Positions 1-10,240 of a DNA stretch of 64,000 nucleotides are shown one piece after another. Origin of the DNA: Wolfiporia cocos (lineage: Eukaryota; Basidiomycota; Agaricomycetes; Polyporales; Phaeolaceae); the NCBI GenBank assembly GCA_029448655.1, contig JACCLO010000004.1:620001-684000 (forward strand). The letters run 5' to 3'. Numbering within the stretch: position 1 is the first letter of the stretch; every line of letters starts with the position of its first letter. The position numbers and the translations under genes are program-made. The notes beneath the pieces are model-generated. The model worked only from the letters and a program-made list of their open reading frames with translations. It was not told the DNA's origin and searched no databases.

Positions 1-545
1 TGATAGTGAGAGTAAACTGATATTCACCTGCATCTGCTGTAGAGGCAGAGCCAGATCCCTCTGCACTTGTTATGGCATTTTCCTCAGGCTAAATTATATG
101 TGTGGTGAGTCCGATTTTTTTTGTCGTGTGTGCATCACATCTTGGATATATGCGCCATGTAAACTCACTGTCAGATCGATCCTTGTGGGAGGCCTAATAG
201 TCTCAGGAGAGTTCCCTTCTTCCAATAATTTTTGCTTCTTTTTGTGGCAGAAGTATGTGCTGCGAGTGACTTTGACGCATTTATTATAGCAGTATAGTGC
301 ACACGAGCAATAGTACTCTTGTTCTCCACTCGCAGAGAGTACATACTGTGCAGCTTTGGGCATTTGTACTTGGAGTGATGGCGGAGTGTGTATCAGAGTA
401 TCGTCTGCTCAAATCACAGGATAGGCATGTAATCTGCACATCAGCTCAGTACATGGCTTTTCGACTTGTCGTCCACTCAAGGCTTTTTGGTATTGGTGCC
501 CACTCGAATCTTTTCGACTTGACATCAACTTGCAGGAGGGACTTC

Positions 546-594
546 AGTGCCGGAGATGCATCTTTAGAGACACCACAGATGCATCTGAGGCTCT
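546..594. repeat. Hairpin repeat, stand-alone copy
   Basis: An imperfect inverted repeat: arms related to AGTGCCACAGATGCATCT flank a loop of about 13 bases containing TTAGAGACACC. The same sequence lies at the right end of all three kinase cassettes (9476, 34236, 61999). This copy is outside any cassette, so the sequence behaves as a small dispersed element and not only as part of the cassette. The outer bases (TTC on the left, CTCTAAG on the right) are shared between copies. Confidence 0.6.
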
Positions 595-644
595 CTAAGC
601 AATCTTTACGCCCAAGCGCGCTGCATAGATGCATCTGTGCAAGA

Positions 645-722
645 AATACCTGTGCAGGGTTCGAACATTTGACCTGGGATCAGCAAAGTCGTAACCTGTA
701 CCACTTCACCAAATGGTCTTGG
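645..722 (-). ncRNA. tRNA-like relic
   Basis: On the minus strand an A-box-like stretch (TGGTGAAGTGGTACAGG) is followed about 35 bases later by a B-box-like GTTCGAACCC. Acceptor-stem pairing is poor, so this reads as a tRNA-derived relic or SINE head and not a working tRNA. It lies inverted relative to the tRNA-like sequence at about 1020-1096. Confidence 0.3.
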
Positions 723-1019
723 TATCTGGTCACATACTTGTCAATATGATCCATTGAATGTCCTTTCATTGCTGTAGCTGTTAATTGTCAAGTCACACCA
801 CAATGTTCCCATATTGCCCTGTAGGTAATTTACGACAGCATCCTTACCTTATTGCAGATACATATGGATTGTGGGATATATTAATAAAGAGATGCATTCT
901 GAGTTCAAGGAACACTTGAGCTTACTGACATATGAGCAGAATGTTGAATTTTTTACAACCATTATTATATCAACTACTGAATATATATTTGCACAAGACC
1001 TTCCTTTCACTAACCACTT

Positions 1020-1096
1020 TAGCTGAGTGGTTTCAGCTGCTGTTTCGCCGAGGTCTCATGGTTCCTGGTTCAATTCCCGGCTTGTTATGCTTTATT
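1020..1096 (+). ncRNA. tRNA-like relic
   Basis: An A-box-like TTAGCTGAGTGG is followed by a B-box-like GGTTCAATTCCC at normal tRNA spacing. The D stem (AGCT...AGCT) can pair but the acceptor stem is weak. It is probably a tRNA-derived repeat. A covariance-model scan would decide. Confidence 0.3.
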
Positions 1097-1189
1097 TTAT
1101 TGAGCCGCTGTCTCCTCTGACTTCAGGTACATCCTACATATGCCCCTCAATGGTTCAATCCTGCTGACTCGTTGTGTCTGAGCTGCTAT

Positions 1190-2124
1190 TGACACAAGCA
1201 ACAAACTAGCACTCAGCGGGGGAAGGGGGCTCGCTCAAAGGCGCCTTCCTGGTCCCGCGAACACTAGCCGTCAAAGGCCAAGACAAGTCTGAGGTTTACG
1301 CTCAAGACTGCCTGGCATATATACTCCTAGACTATTTGTACATGTTTGTGTATGGTGGCTCAGAGGCCTCTACGTACTGGTATCTAACTGGCTATGAGCT
1401 ATGTGCCGGTAATGGCATCGGAGCGCTGGGGTACGCGAAGATGTCCATGGCGACGTAGCGTATAAGGGGCGGATCAGTAGAGTAGCCAATCTATCGGGTT
1501 CGATCAATGGTTCTCGTCGATCGTGGGTGCACCGGTAATGGCGGGGTTCTAAGTCCGTGATCGGGCGTGGACTGCCACGATCGGGTATAGCGCTCTGTGA
1601 CTGGTAGGGTTCTCAGTCGTGCAGAGCCTGGGGTTATTATCCCTGCCTGGTGTACTCGTAGGTCAGGGTGCGTATGAGGTATAGTATAATGTCTATGCCA
1701 GTAATGGCGAGTGTCCGTGCGGTATGGACGCGAGGTGGTAGGTTTAGTGTTCTGGGTCACGTGCGAGTGTAGGTCGTGCCCCTAGTCGGCGTATAGCACA
1801 TTGTACGGCGGTGGTTTAGCCTGGGTGTGTGCGCAAGGCGTACCGTCATGCTATCGTAGCCTGTTGGGCTCTAGGGGTCGACTCGTGACTCCGTGGTTTA
1901 GGGACTAGGCAGCGTATGGCTCATGCTGCCGGGACTTGGACTGAGTTTAGGGTTAGACTGCTGGTGGCCTGCTAGTGCCCGTAGTGTCCTGTATAGCGGA
2001 GGGCTTCTACTAGCGTTGCCGTAGGATTCCAGCTGGGCTCGGATAGAGTGCTGTAGCGTGCGTATGGCGTGAATGGGGTGTCAACCTAGGATGTTCTACT
2101 AGGCTTTGAAATTGGCTTGTGACA
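1190..2124 (-). mobile_element. Solo LTR, 935 bases, family S1
   Basis: Starts TGACACAAGC and ends GGCTTGTGACA on the plus strand, flanked by a perfect 5-base duplication GCTAT (1185-1189 and 2125-2129). It is an inverted copy of the 997-base LTR at 26980-27976: the two share long stretches in opposite orientation. No internal retrotransposon sequence sits on either side, so this is a solo LTR left by LTR-LTR recombination. An open frame of 89 codons inside it (1491-1760, minus) recurs in the other copy and is not a gene. Confidence 0.85.
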
Positions 2125-2129
2125 GCTAT

Positions 2130-3246
2130 AGGTCCTGTTAACTTGCCCAACGAACTCGAGCTCTCTACGATTGCGGCCACTACGGATCAAGTCGATTTAC
2201 CCAGCATTGCAGAAATCATAGCAGGAATCAATACTAACACTATGAAGCGTTCGCGCCCTTACAAGCCAGGGTCTTCACCGACTGCTGAGTAGGTCCAGTA
2301 CGCTCATATGTCTAATCTTGACTGAGTGTGATTATTGTAGAAATTTATATGGGATAGAATGGGTCGCCCAACATCCAGGAGCAAAGACTTGTGTATACAA
2401 GAGGTACTAGGCGCTGCTGCCTGAGCATTTTAAGAAGGTGCGTGTTTATTATTTTCGTGTCTGTCGTCTATTGATATATGTTCTACATACGAAGCCGTAC
2501 TTCGATCAGGCAGAGCAAATGGTGCGTGTGGTCATTCTCCGTTGCGGTATTTTGTAGCTGAATAAACCATATCTGCAGCGTACGAAAAATGAGACTATCT
2601 GCCACGTTCAGCGCAAGTAGCGGTGGGAGGTGCGGAGATGACGGCATTTTGGGGGGGCTCGTTTTCAGCATCATATCTCCTCATGCGACCGCACACACGA
2701 TGAGTCGGAAAAATATGATATTATGTTTTATGTCGCAGAGCAGGAATATGAACGCTGATTTTCAATGATGTGCTGTGATGCTTCGAATGAGGCTTGATGA
2801 GATTGCATTATCCGTCGCTATATGTCCTATGATATAATACGAGGTCACAGATTTATTAGGTCCATGAGATAAAAATATCGAACATTATATTGCATGATGT
2901 GCCATTATGTAGAGAGCATATCGACATCTCATCGGCTCTATACATACCTCATTGACGATCATGCTCACTAGCCACTAGCTCACATACCATATATAGTGAT
3001 AGTACGATTACATAATACACCTTTCCGGGACTTGTCTGTTATTAGCCAGGTCGATAGTCCAGATTCTGGACCCTCAGAATCCTGTCAGAACTTTGCCTGA
3101 AACCTCCCCGAAACACGCCAATAATTTCATCATTCTGGCGAGATTCTGGGGTCTCAGATTTTTCTTAGAATCTGCTCAGAATCCACTCAGAACCCGTCGA
3201 TTCTGACGAGATTCTGGGTGCCAGAGAATCGCCCATTTCACACAGT
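2130..3246. other. Gene-free stretch
   Basis: No gene recognised. AT-rich unique sequence fills most of it. At about 3055-3230 there is a cluster of short CAGAATC / GATTCTGG words on both strands, resembling the subterminal word arrays of the hAT-type MITEs elsewhere in the window. Homology to the other kinase cassettes begins abruptly at about 3247. Confidence 0.5.
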
Positions 3247-3819
3247 GAACGCAATACAAATAATCGCCAGACATGTGCTGCCAACATCTTGCGATCCGCC
3301 CAGGCCGGGCGCCGTGATGGCGCCTTGTTGCCGCCTACATCTCGTCCGGCCTCGAGCCTTGACTGTTGTACACCCCATAGCGCACTGCTGTAGTGTACTC
3401 AATGACCACGACTCATGTCAGAAACCACATCATCATCATCATCATCACACCTTCTGTTAGACCACAGGCATACTTGAATTGGACTATGTCCATTCAATTT
3501 GTCCTGTCCTTCGTCGCTCGTAACACTGCTTTCGTGATTATACGTCGACCCGAGCCTATCCAAGCGACGTGCATCCGCGTGGCGCGTGCAGGATATGGAT
3601 ATCCAAACGCGGGCCTGGATGCACAGCCACATCCGAAAATAGAGTCCTGGCCAAAATAGATTGTTCACGCTTGTCATCTCTGACAACGGGTGCGATGGTA
3701 GATACGTGCTGAAACTTTAACAAGGTGGCTGAGCGTGGCCGGTGGTGTGTTGAGGCTCGTCCAACACCGCTGATGGCAAGTGCGCCTGGCATTGCCTGGC
3801 CGGAAGTAGCGGGGCTCGC

Positions 3820-3830
3820 AATATAAAAAC
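3820..3830 (+). promoter_or_regulatory. TATA box of precursor gene, unit 1
   Basis: ATATAAAAAC lies about 260 bases before the chosen start codon and is conserved at the same place in units 2 and 3. It is followed by a pyrimidine-rich leader (about 3965-4020) typical of strongly expressed fungal genes. Confidence 0.5.
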
Positions 3831-4078
3831 CGCGCCCTGTTAGCCAAGGAACTCCAGCTCTCAGCCTTTTCTCTTCTGAGCTCAGAACGTACAAGCATAG
3901 GTGCTGGCTAGCAAGTCCTCGCCACCCTTACCTGGGAACGATACTGACCATGAATATTCTAGCCTTGCTTTTTCTTGTTCCTTTTCGACCTTCGATTCCA
4001 TCTCAATTCCTGTCACGACCAACTATCAACACCGAGACGTTCACGACTCTCCTCACGACATACCTATACCATATCATC

Positions 4079-4633
4079 ATGCGTGCCTCCGTCATCCTCC
4101 CCGTTGTCTTCGCCGCTGCTACCGCAGTCCCTGCGATAGCGCGCCCTGTCTCGAACGATGCCTTGCTTGCACGCGCTTTCCAAGACGAGCTGATCGCTCG
4201 GGCAGATGCGGTTCCCACAGACGCTAGCGAAGCAATCAACTGGAAGAAGGTCCTTCACGTCGGCGAGGACGTCGGCAGCGTCCTCCTCCACTTCCTCAGG
4301 CGCGAAAACCCTGTGCTCGCCCGCTCACCGGAGCATGAGATCATGACGCGCGACGTAGCCGCGGCCACAGACGCGAGCGAGGCGATCAATTGGAAGAAGG
4401 TCCTGCACATCGGGGAAGACGTCGGCAGCATCCTGCTCCACTTCCTGCGACGAGAGAACCCCATCCTTGCCCGCGAGTTCGAGGCAGATGTCATGAAACG
4501 CGCCGTTGCCGATCCCACCGACGCGAGCGAGGCTATCAACTGGAAGAAGGTTCTGAACGTCGGGGAGGATGTCGGGAGTGTCCTGCTTCACTTTTTGAAG
4601 CGCGACGGCATGATGTTGGATGAGCTTGACTGA
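4079..4633 (+). CDS. Secreted dibasic-repeat peptide precursor, 3 repeats
   Basis: 184 residues. I start at ATG 4079 because it opens a clean signal peptide (about residues 1-21: short basic start, hydrophobic core, AIA cleavage site); an in-frame ATG at 3950 would bury that signal. The rest is three 50-residue repeats beginning DASEAINWKK at residues 48, 98 and 148. Each repeat contains a roughly 21-residue amphipathic-looking segment ending LLHFL and a dibasic KR/RR; a second basic site (MKR before the third repeat) releases the spacer. This is the layout of fungal Kex2-processed repeat precursors, whose products include pheromones, cyclic peptides and surface peptides. The product's function is unknown. 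It lies about 530 bases upstream of, and in line with, the FunK1 kinase. No intron is needed. Confidence 0.75.
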   Translation: MRASVILPVVFAAATAVPAIARPVSNDALLARAFQDELIARADAVPTDASEAINWKKVLHVGEDVGSVLLHFLRRENPVLARSPEHEIMTRDVAAATDASEAINWKKVLHIGEDVGSILLHFLRRENPILAREFEADVMKRAVADPTDASEAINWKKVLNVGEDVGSVLLHFLKRDGMMLDELD

Positions 4634-5161
4634 ATTGGTGACTGTTTAGTGTACTTACATAGCGTCGCCCGGTGGGATCGATCAATGCGATGCTCAGGCT
4701 GAGAGCTCACCATGGCACGTTCTGCCTAGTCCTGAGAGCCGTTGGCGCATAGAGATGCAGTTCTGGTAAACTGCTCGAGAGCTCAATACAGCAGACAATC
4801 ACGGATTGCGTATACGCATCATGCAGGGATCGTCTTGCGCCGGGAGGAGATATAGCGGGTGAGGTGTAAAGACTCTAAAGCATGTTTGCTCGCAGATAGG
4901 ATAGCTGGTCGGGGCGTGACTGTACACTGTAGGAAAAATCTTGTGCTGGGGATCCACGGAGGGCAGTCAAAGCGGGGGCAATGATCTACTAGTCACGTGG
5001 GATAACGCGATCGAATTCGCGATCGGCCAGCTGCCACAGGGCGCGTCTTGTGTTCGATTTCCCATCAACGGTACTGATACCCTAGCCGAGGCTGTCACAA
5101 CGGGCCACAGTGGCCCACCACGCGTCGGCAGTCTGTAATTAATAAAGACTAAGCTACAAAC
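4634..5161. other. Intergenic: precursor 3' region and kinase promoter, unit 1
   Basis: No gene. It contains CACGTG (about 4993), GCGATCG direct repeats around a GAATTC core (about 5008-5025), a 15-base palindrome (5102-5116) and an AT-rich TAATTAATAAA (5136-5146) just before the kinase ORF. All recur in units 2 and 3. Confidence 0.5.
5102..5116. promoter_or_regulatory. Palindrome GGGCCAC-A-GTGGCCC upstream of kinase
   Basis: Perfect 7-base arms around one base, 20 bases before an AT-rich TATA-like TAATTAATAAA. It is conserved in all three cassettes (29934-29948 and 57612-57626) and suits a dimeric regulator. No regulator is identified. Confidence 0.4.
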
Positions 5162-8100
5162 ATGGCCATACTCTCTCCCTCTACGTGGATTTCTCACCTC
5201 TTCCGCCACATTCCCCTATCCCTCCACCGAGTCCCCGACCACATCGTCATGCAGTCGACAGACAGCGACGATGATTGTTCTTATGATGAGTCCGCGACAG
5301 ACAACTATGAACCAGCGCCCGTGCCACAAAGGGAACTACCCTTTACGACCGCCGTCCCCGCCCCTCGTCAATGCCAATCTGCTGACACTGGCAATGATCC
5401 TCCACTTAATAAGATGCCCCCTCCTCGCCTGGCGGCAACGCGTGAGTATACGTATACTGTAATAGGACGCCTTGATGATGAAATCTGTGACTCTCAGAGC
5501 CGTTACCAACCTATCGAAGCACTGCGATAGGCTCGGTAATGAGCAAAAACGGGATTGAGAGCACGGCGGTGGTGAGATGGATCAAGGACGAATATCCAGA
5601 CAAGATCTCATGGAACCACGATCCTGTTGAACTGATACGAAGTACATGGGGCTTGGAGCCCACAGACATTCGTGACATTCCTCACCCCACGACGGAAACC
5701 TCATCTACGGACCATTATACTGTTGTGCAGAAGCTGGCCAAGGCGTATTGTGACACGTCTAAGGAAGATCTGTGCTACGATCCACTCCTTGAATTCATTG
5801 AATCTCTGCACCGGCAGCTTTTCGGCGACCCCGACTATGGCGCTCCTGGATGTTCGCGATCGTTGCGGGACCGCAAGAACAGAGGTCTGAAACGAATTCG
5901 CAACGTACTGTTCAACCCTATCAAGCATATGGCTAGTCAGAAGACGGTTCCTACGAATGTCCCCAACATGGCTCGGCCTCTCGACGGTCAATTTGTGAAC
6001 ATGAACAACAGGATTGTGACAGGGAGCTATTGTCGTGCAAAGCCGGATATGATGTTCAGCACGAACGAAGACCGACAATCTCAGGCCTGGTCATGGAGCT
6101 TGGCTTCCATAGAGGTGAAGAAAGTAAAGTGCAAGTGGATGTGGGGAAAGGAAGACATCAAGATCGATCTGGACGGGCTGAGACATGTACGTAAATGGAC
6201 GCGTCGGCTCACCAGATTTCTAATATGCCCTCAGAGATACTTGAAAAACTATCCTCAGTGCATCGATAGGCCAGGAGCGAAACGGAAGCGAGGCGACAAG
6301 GTAGATCCCGAGATGATCAAGCCAGGCAAGCGGGCGCGGCTGTCGACGGAGAATGTGACGGAAGCGATCAATACACGACAGTCTCGAGGTCCTGAAAATG
6401 CACGGAAGGACGCGAACGATACGGACGGGCACGGTTGGGAGATCGACGCTGTCGACATTCAAAAAATCAGCAAACAATTGGGGCTTACCGACGATGAGGT
6501 GCAAATGCTGAAATATATCAACGAGCAGATGTCTCACAACGTCCGTTCATATGGATCTGGTGTTCTGTTCCGTGACATGACATTGCAGCTGTGGTACGCG
6601 GATCGAATGGGCATCATCGTCTCGAGACCGATCCATATGATCGAGGAGCCCGAACTGCTGCTCTACACTGTGGCGGCGATGGGACAGGCCGACATCTACC
6701 AGATGGGAATATGCCACCTGATGGAGTTCAACACCTCGAAGCGCAAGTTCACGACATATCAGAATGCAAAGCTGGTGCTTGGTGTCGATCAAGATGTCAA
6801 GGACTCAGGAGGCGGGGACGTCAAGGAGCCACTCGAGTTTGAAGTGACTGCGAGGAACGAGAACGACGTGTTCACGGATTTTGGGATCGTCGGGCGAGGC
6901 ACGACGGTCGTCCCCGTTCGGGCCACAGGACACGCAGTCGATGTTTGTGGTTCGGGCGAGCTGGTGGCGAAGATCGCGTGGCCTGTGAAACGCCAAAATC
7001 GGGACGAGACAGAGTGTATCAGAAAGATACGTAAAGTGCTCGCTGAGAAGAAGCCATCGATTCTCAAGCACATCGTCGAGCTGAAATGCTATATGTCGCG
7101 CGAAATCGACGAACTCGAACTTCCTCGTGCGTATCTTGGAACGAGGGTGCTTGATGAGCGGATATTTCGCACAATGATCCTCGAGAAGTACGATCGTCTA
7201 GAGGCCATGAACAATGCTGCAGAGTTCAAGATCATCTTCATTGATGTCGTCCGCGGTTAGTCTGTCGCACATTTTACTGCAATTCGCGCGCTGACGCGCT
7301 TGAAAGCTCATCGCTGGGTATACAAGAAGACCAATATCCTACATCAAGACATCAGCTCGAACAATGTGATGTTCTACCGCGACGGCAGGAACGTCCGCGG
7401 CGTACTGTGCGACTGGGATCAAGCGGCAGCACCTGTCGATGATCCGGAAGAGTCGGAAGATCAAAGTGATGACCCCGCGTGGTCCGCTTCCCAAGCTGAA
7501 CGACCCGCTGGAAATGCCGACTCTTTGGACTGGAAGACGAACTTGCTCGCGGATGGGTCGTTTACCCCAAAGAATGTCGGCAAGCCGTCACCGTCCGAAG
7601 CTCAGGACGTTCGAGAGACAGAATCGGGGGCAGCAGAGTCGGAGCTCCCACCGGAGCCTCTACGATACCGCACAGGCACTGCACCATTCATGGCCATCGA
7701 CCTACTAGCTAAAGGCAGCGTGCCAGCGCACCGATATCGCCATGATCTGGAGTCGTTCTTCTACTTGCTCGTTTATGTCTGTGCCACGTTCGATGTCAAG
7801 CAGCACAGACTCGGCCGCATCTATGAATGGGAGTCGGCAGATCTCGCGCGAGTTGGCCAAGAGAAGGAAACCTTTCTCAAAAACCCAGTTGTGTTTAATG
7901 ACACATTCCAGAATCAGACCGATCCAGGCTTTAAAGACCTCGCTGAGGATTGGGCTAGACCGTTGACGTTTAGCATCTTCGAGATAGCAGAAAAGTCCTC
8001 CAGGATCATGAGTCTTCGACAGCGGCGAGACCACCTGGTCAGGAGCAGGTTGAATAAAGAGAAGCGAAGTAGGAAATCCTTCGCTGACGAGCACAAATTT

Positions 8101-8190
8101 AGAAGCCAAATCCGACAACTGAAAGCAGAGCAGAACGAGCAATTCACCTACGAGAAGTTCATGCAAGATATAGGTGAAGATGCTATTTGA
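5162..8190 (+). CDS. FunK1-type protein kinase, unit 1
   Basis: Exons 5162-5441, 5498-7255 and 7307-8190, joined by GT-AG introns of 56 and 51 bases that keep frame; 973 residues from ATG 5162 (an alternative ATG at 5249 would suit the TATA-like sequence at 5136 better). Seen: a basic bipartite nuclear signal near residues 353-375; VAKIAWP (probable ATP lysine) near 582; a catalytic loop HQDISSNN near 692; DWD in place of DFG near 715; TGTAPFMAIDLL and RYRHDLESFFY near 800-825; and a charged coiled-coil tail. These are the hallmarks of FunK1, a fungal-only kinase family expanded in mushrooms. The usual HRD arginine is Q. Substrates are unknown; a nuclear location is inferred. It follows the secreted precursor gene on the same strand. 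Confidence 0.88.
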
Positions 8191-8657
8191 TGATATATTT
8201 CACCAGGTACAGAAGCATCCATACCGCATCGCCGCATTGTATGCCGTGACCGTAGCGAATGCGGTCGGTCGACATCTCCAACTAATCACGTTCTCATCAA
8301 TGTAAATTGCTGGTGCACTCAGGCTTGATTTTATCATGTTAATTTATTGATCACATAGTGAGCCGATCTGATCTGCGAGGCTTGTACCTACTGAGTCTAG
8401 TCCGGCGGATGTGATATCAGGATCGCACTGGAACATCACGACTCTATCGTTGTGGCCTCCGCATCGGCCCGTCAGATCTTGCTTACTGCTAAAGGCCGCC
8501 CTGGCGACGTTTTGTGCGACGACTTGACACCTGATTCATGAAGAGAACACAATTTAACACGATCAACTCATAACGTTTGTCGCGTTCAGCGCGATAGTTT
8601 CATCCACATGGTTGACATTCGGCCACTATCCAGATTAGAATCACGCCTCGGATCACG
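8191..8657. other. Kinase 3' region, unit 1
   Basis: No gene seen. The sequence is well conserved in units 2 and 3, including an AT-rich TTAATTTATTGATC (about 8339-8352) that may belong to the 3' end of the kinase transcript. Confidence 0.4.
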
Positions 8658-8924
8658 ATGTCCACATCGAAGTCTGTCCCTGTTCTGACCATCACAGACG
8701 CACCATCTCACCATGCTGTGCGTTTAAGAGCGGACCCGACGTCTGCCTCATACGTTGCCCCCGTAGTCGAGTACACACACGATGGCGGAGACACCCCGGG
8801 TGTGGTCCTCACGCACACGCACGATCTGCCCACAAGAATGACCACAGACACGGATACCGTCGGTATGTGCAAGAATCGCGCGACGCCCGCACATGTGGGA
8901 CATATTGTGCAAAGATCGTCTTAG
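8658..8924 (+). pseudogene. Small ORF downstream of kinase, frameshifted in unit 1
   Basis: Begins MSTSKSVPVLTITDAPSHH and is the counterpart of open frames of 136 codons in unit 2 and 134 in unit 3 (counted from the same ATG). Near 8900 this copy differs by 5 bases (GGGACATATT where the others have GGGATTGCTCATATT), so its frame stops early after 88 codons. No domain recognised. The sequence may instead be part of a spliced gene or noncoding, so the coding claim is weak. Confidence 0.3.
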
Positions 8925-9128
8925 GAATGTGGCACCTCCTGGCGCAATACGGGTTTGGTCTCGACGGAAACGAGCACAGCACTGTCGCTTTGCGCATTTC
9001 GAAACTCACTTATGCGTCTTTACTGGCCGACGGCGATGTGGGCGTTTAGTGTACGGATCATAATGCTCGGATATAGAGGAGAAATACGTCAGGCGGATGT
9101 GTAATCTTAGTGATGTGCACTGGGTGCT

Positions 9129-9254
9129 ATGATCCTCCAAGGCGGCGAAGGCGGCCGTAGCATGGAGGCCATCGTGATTGAAGCGGGAAAGCGAGGAGGC
9201 TTCAGAAGCAGACTGAAGGTGCTATTCAAAGGGACGAAGATGCAGCAGCCATAA
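9129..9254 (+). CDS. 41-residue ORF, conserved in all cassettes
   Basis: ATG to TAA encodes a short basic product ending KVLFKGTKMQQP. It is kept without stops or frame changes in unit 2 (33969-34094) and unit 3 (61647-61772), although flanking bases vary. It could be a small gene, or the last exon of a gene starting upstream. No family recognised. Confidence 0.3.
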   Translation: MILQGGEGGRSMEAIVIEAGKRGGFRSRLKVLFKGTKMQQP

Positions 9255-9475
9255 CACTTGTTGTTTATGCCAAGGTGCGTGTCCATTTCTCTGTTGCTCG
9301 TCGTATAACCCATTGTGCCTGTACGTATTTGATGTCAGCGGCACTGCACACCCTCTCTACTATGCATGCTCCATGAAGCACACAACGCGGAGGATATCGA
9401 CGACCTATGTACTTGTCACATCTGAAGCTTATACCCGACGGCCTTATTCCTCAGCCCTCCGCGACCAAGAGTTTC

Positions 9476-9524
9476 AGTGCCACAGATGCATCTTTAGAGA
9501 CACCGCAGATGCATCTGGGGCACT
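9476..9524. repeat. 49-base hairpin repeat, unit 1
   Basis: Imperfect palindrome: the left arm AGTGCCACAGATGCATCT pairs with the right arm with one mismatch, leaving a loop of about 13 bases. It sits near the right end of the cassette. Other copies are at 546, 34236 and 61999. Confidence 0.6.
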
Positions 9525-9777
9525 CTAAGCAGCGAAACTGAAAGCGAAAGCAGCTGGTGCCTGCTTGAACTTCAAGTCTCTCCGTGCAGTGACCCTCTGT
9601 AAGAAGCTACTCACGGTCTCCAAACGTGACGACGCTGAGCTGGAGCATCCGTAGAGTTTCAGTCAATTATCTTAATCTGCCAACTGCCCTTCACTTAAGA
9701 AATCGCAGTTGCGAGCTAGGTTTGCACGCAGATTAATCTGCTAGCTGCGGCAGATTAATCTACTGTGACAATAAAAT

Positions 9778-9872
9778 GGTACATCAAGGATTCGAACCAA
9801 GGACCTTAGCACAGATGAGAATAACAGCATCACAGCATATGTTAGCCAACTGAGCTACAGTGGAACTAGTGT
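9778..9872 (-). ncRNA. tRNA-like sequence in element A, left arm
   Basis: Minus strand: A box TAGCTCAGTTGGCTAA and B box GGTTCGAATCC, separated by a long middle as in a tRNA with an intron or long variable arm. Acceptor pairing is degraded. It provides internal pol III promoter boxes. Confidence 0.4.
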
Positions 9873-10151
9873 CTGCCCCATTTTAAGCAATATATAGAGT
9901 ATTTTGTAAACTTCATTTTCGCAGTTTAACATCTTCCATAACACCAATACAAATGAATCTGCCTCTAAAGACCTGTGATTCCAGTGTATTCAGCTTTCCA
10001 TGGTGAGTTGCTCCAGGTCAAGCATGGTAAATCAAGCTACCACTATCATTGATTTCTTTATACTTGTTGTAGCAGTTAGTTGCCTTGATGATTTGTGGGA
10101 ATTGTGTGTAAAATTTGCATTATATATATTTTGATTGGTCAAGGGTAACTG

Positions 10152-10240
10152 TTGCCTCTATGGCTCAGTTGGCTAATTATGCTGCGATGCTCTTATTCTC
10201 ATCTGTGCTAAGGTCCTTGGTTCAAATCCTGGATGTACCA
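10152..10240 (+). ncRNA. tRNA-like sequence in element A, right arm
   Basis: Plus-strand mirror of the left-arm copy: TGGCTCAGTTGGCTAA (A box) and GGTTCAAATCC (B box). Related to, but not identical with, the left-arm copy. Confidence 0.4.

Larger units (their letters stand above)
1..1189. other. Gene-free left edge
   Basis: I see no convincing gene here. The longest open frames (for example 297-749 on the plus strand) have no recognisable domain and unnatural composition. The stretch holds a 49-base hairpin repeat (546-594) also found once in each kinase cassette, and two degenerate tRNA-like sequences facing opposite ways (about 645-722 minus and 1020-1096 plus). It ends at the solo LTR that starts at 1190. 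Confidence 0.5.
3247..9650 (+). repeat. Kinase cassette, unit 1 (segmental duplication)
   Basis: Matches units 2 and 3 from the words AACGCAATACAAATAATC onward through the secreted precursor, the FunK1 kinase and the trailing small ORFs. Relative to unit 3 it lacks about 45 bases after the hairpin (around 9531). Homology stops at 9650, exactly where fold-back element A begins; unit 3 continues past this point at 62233. It is the most diverged of the three copies. Confidence 0.85.

Noticed and set aside
297..749. 150-codon ORF near the left edge
   Set aside because: Composition is unnatural, it contains a dispersed hairpin and a tRNA-like relic, and no domain is recognisable.
1491..1760. 89-codon ORF MTQNTKPTTSRPYRT..., repeated at 27344-27574
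   Set aside because: Lies wholly inside two copies of a solo LTR; its repetition reflects LTR copy number, not a gene.
4003..4239. Antisense and alternate-frame ORFs over the precursor in unit 1
   Set aside because: Shadows of the repeat gene; no homology or conserved start.
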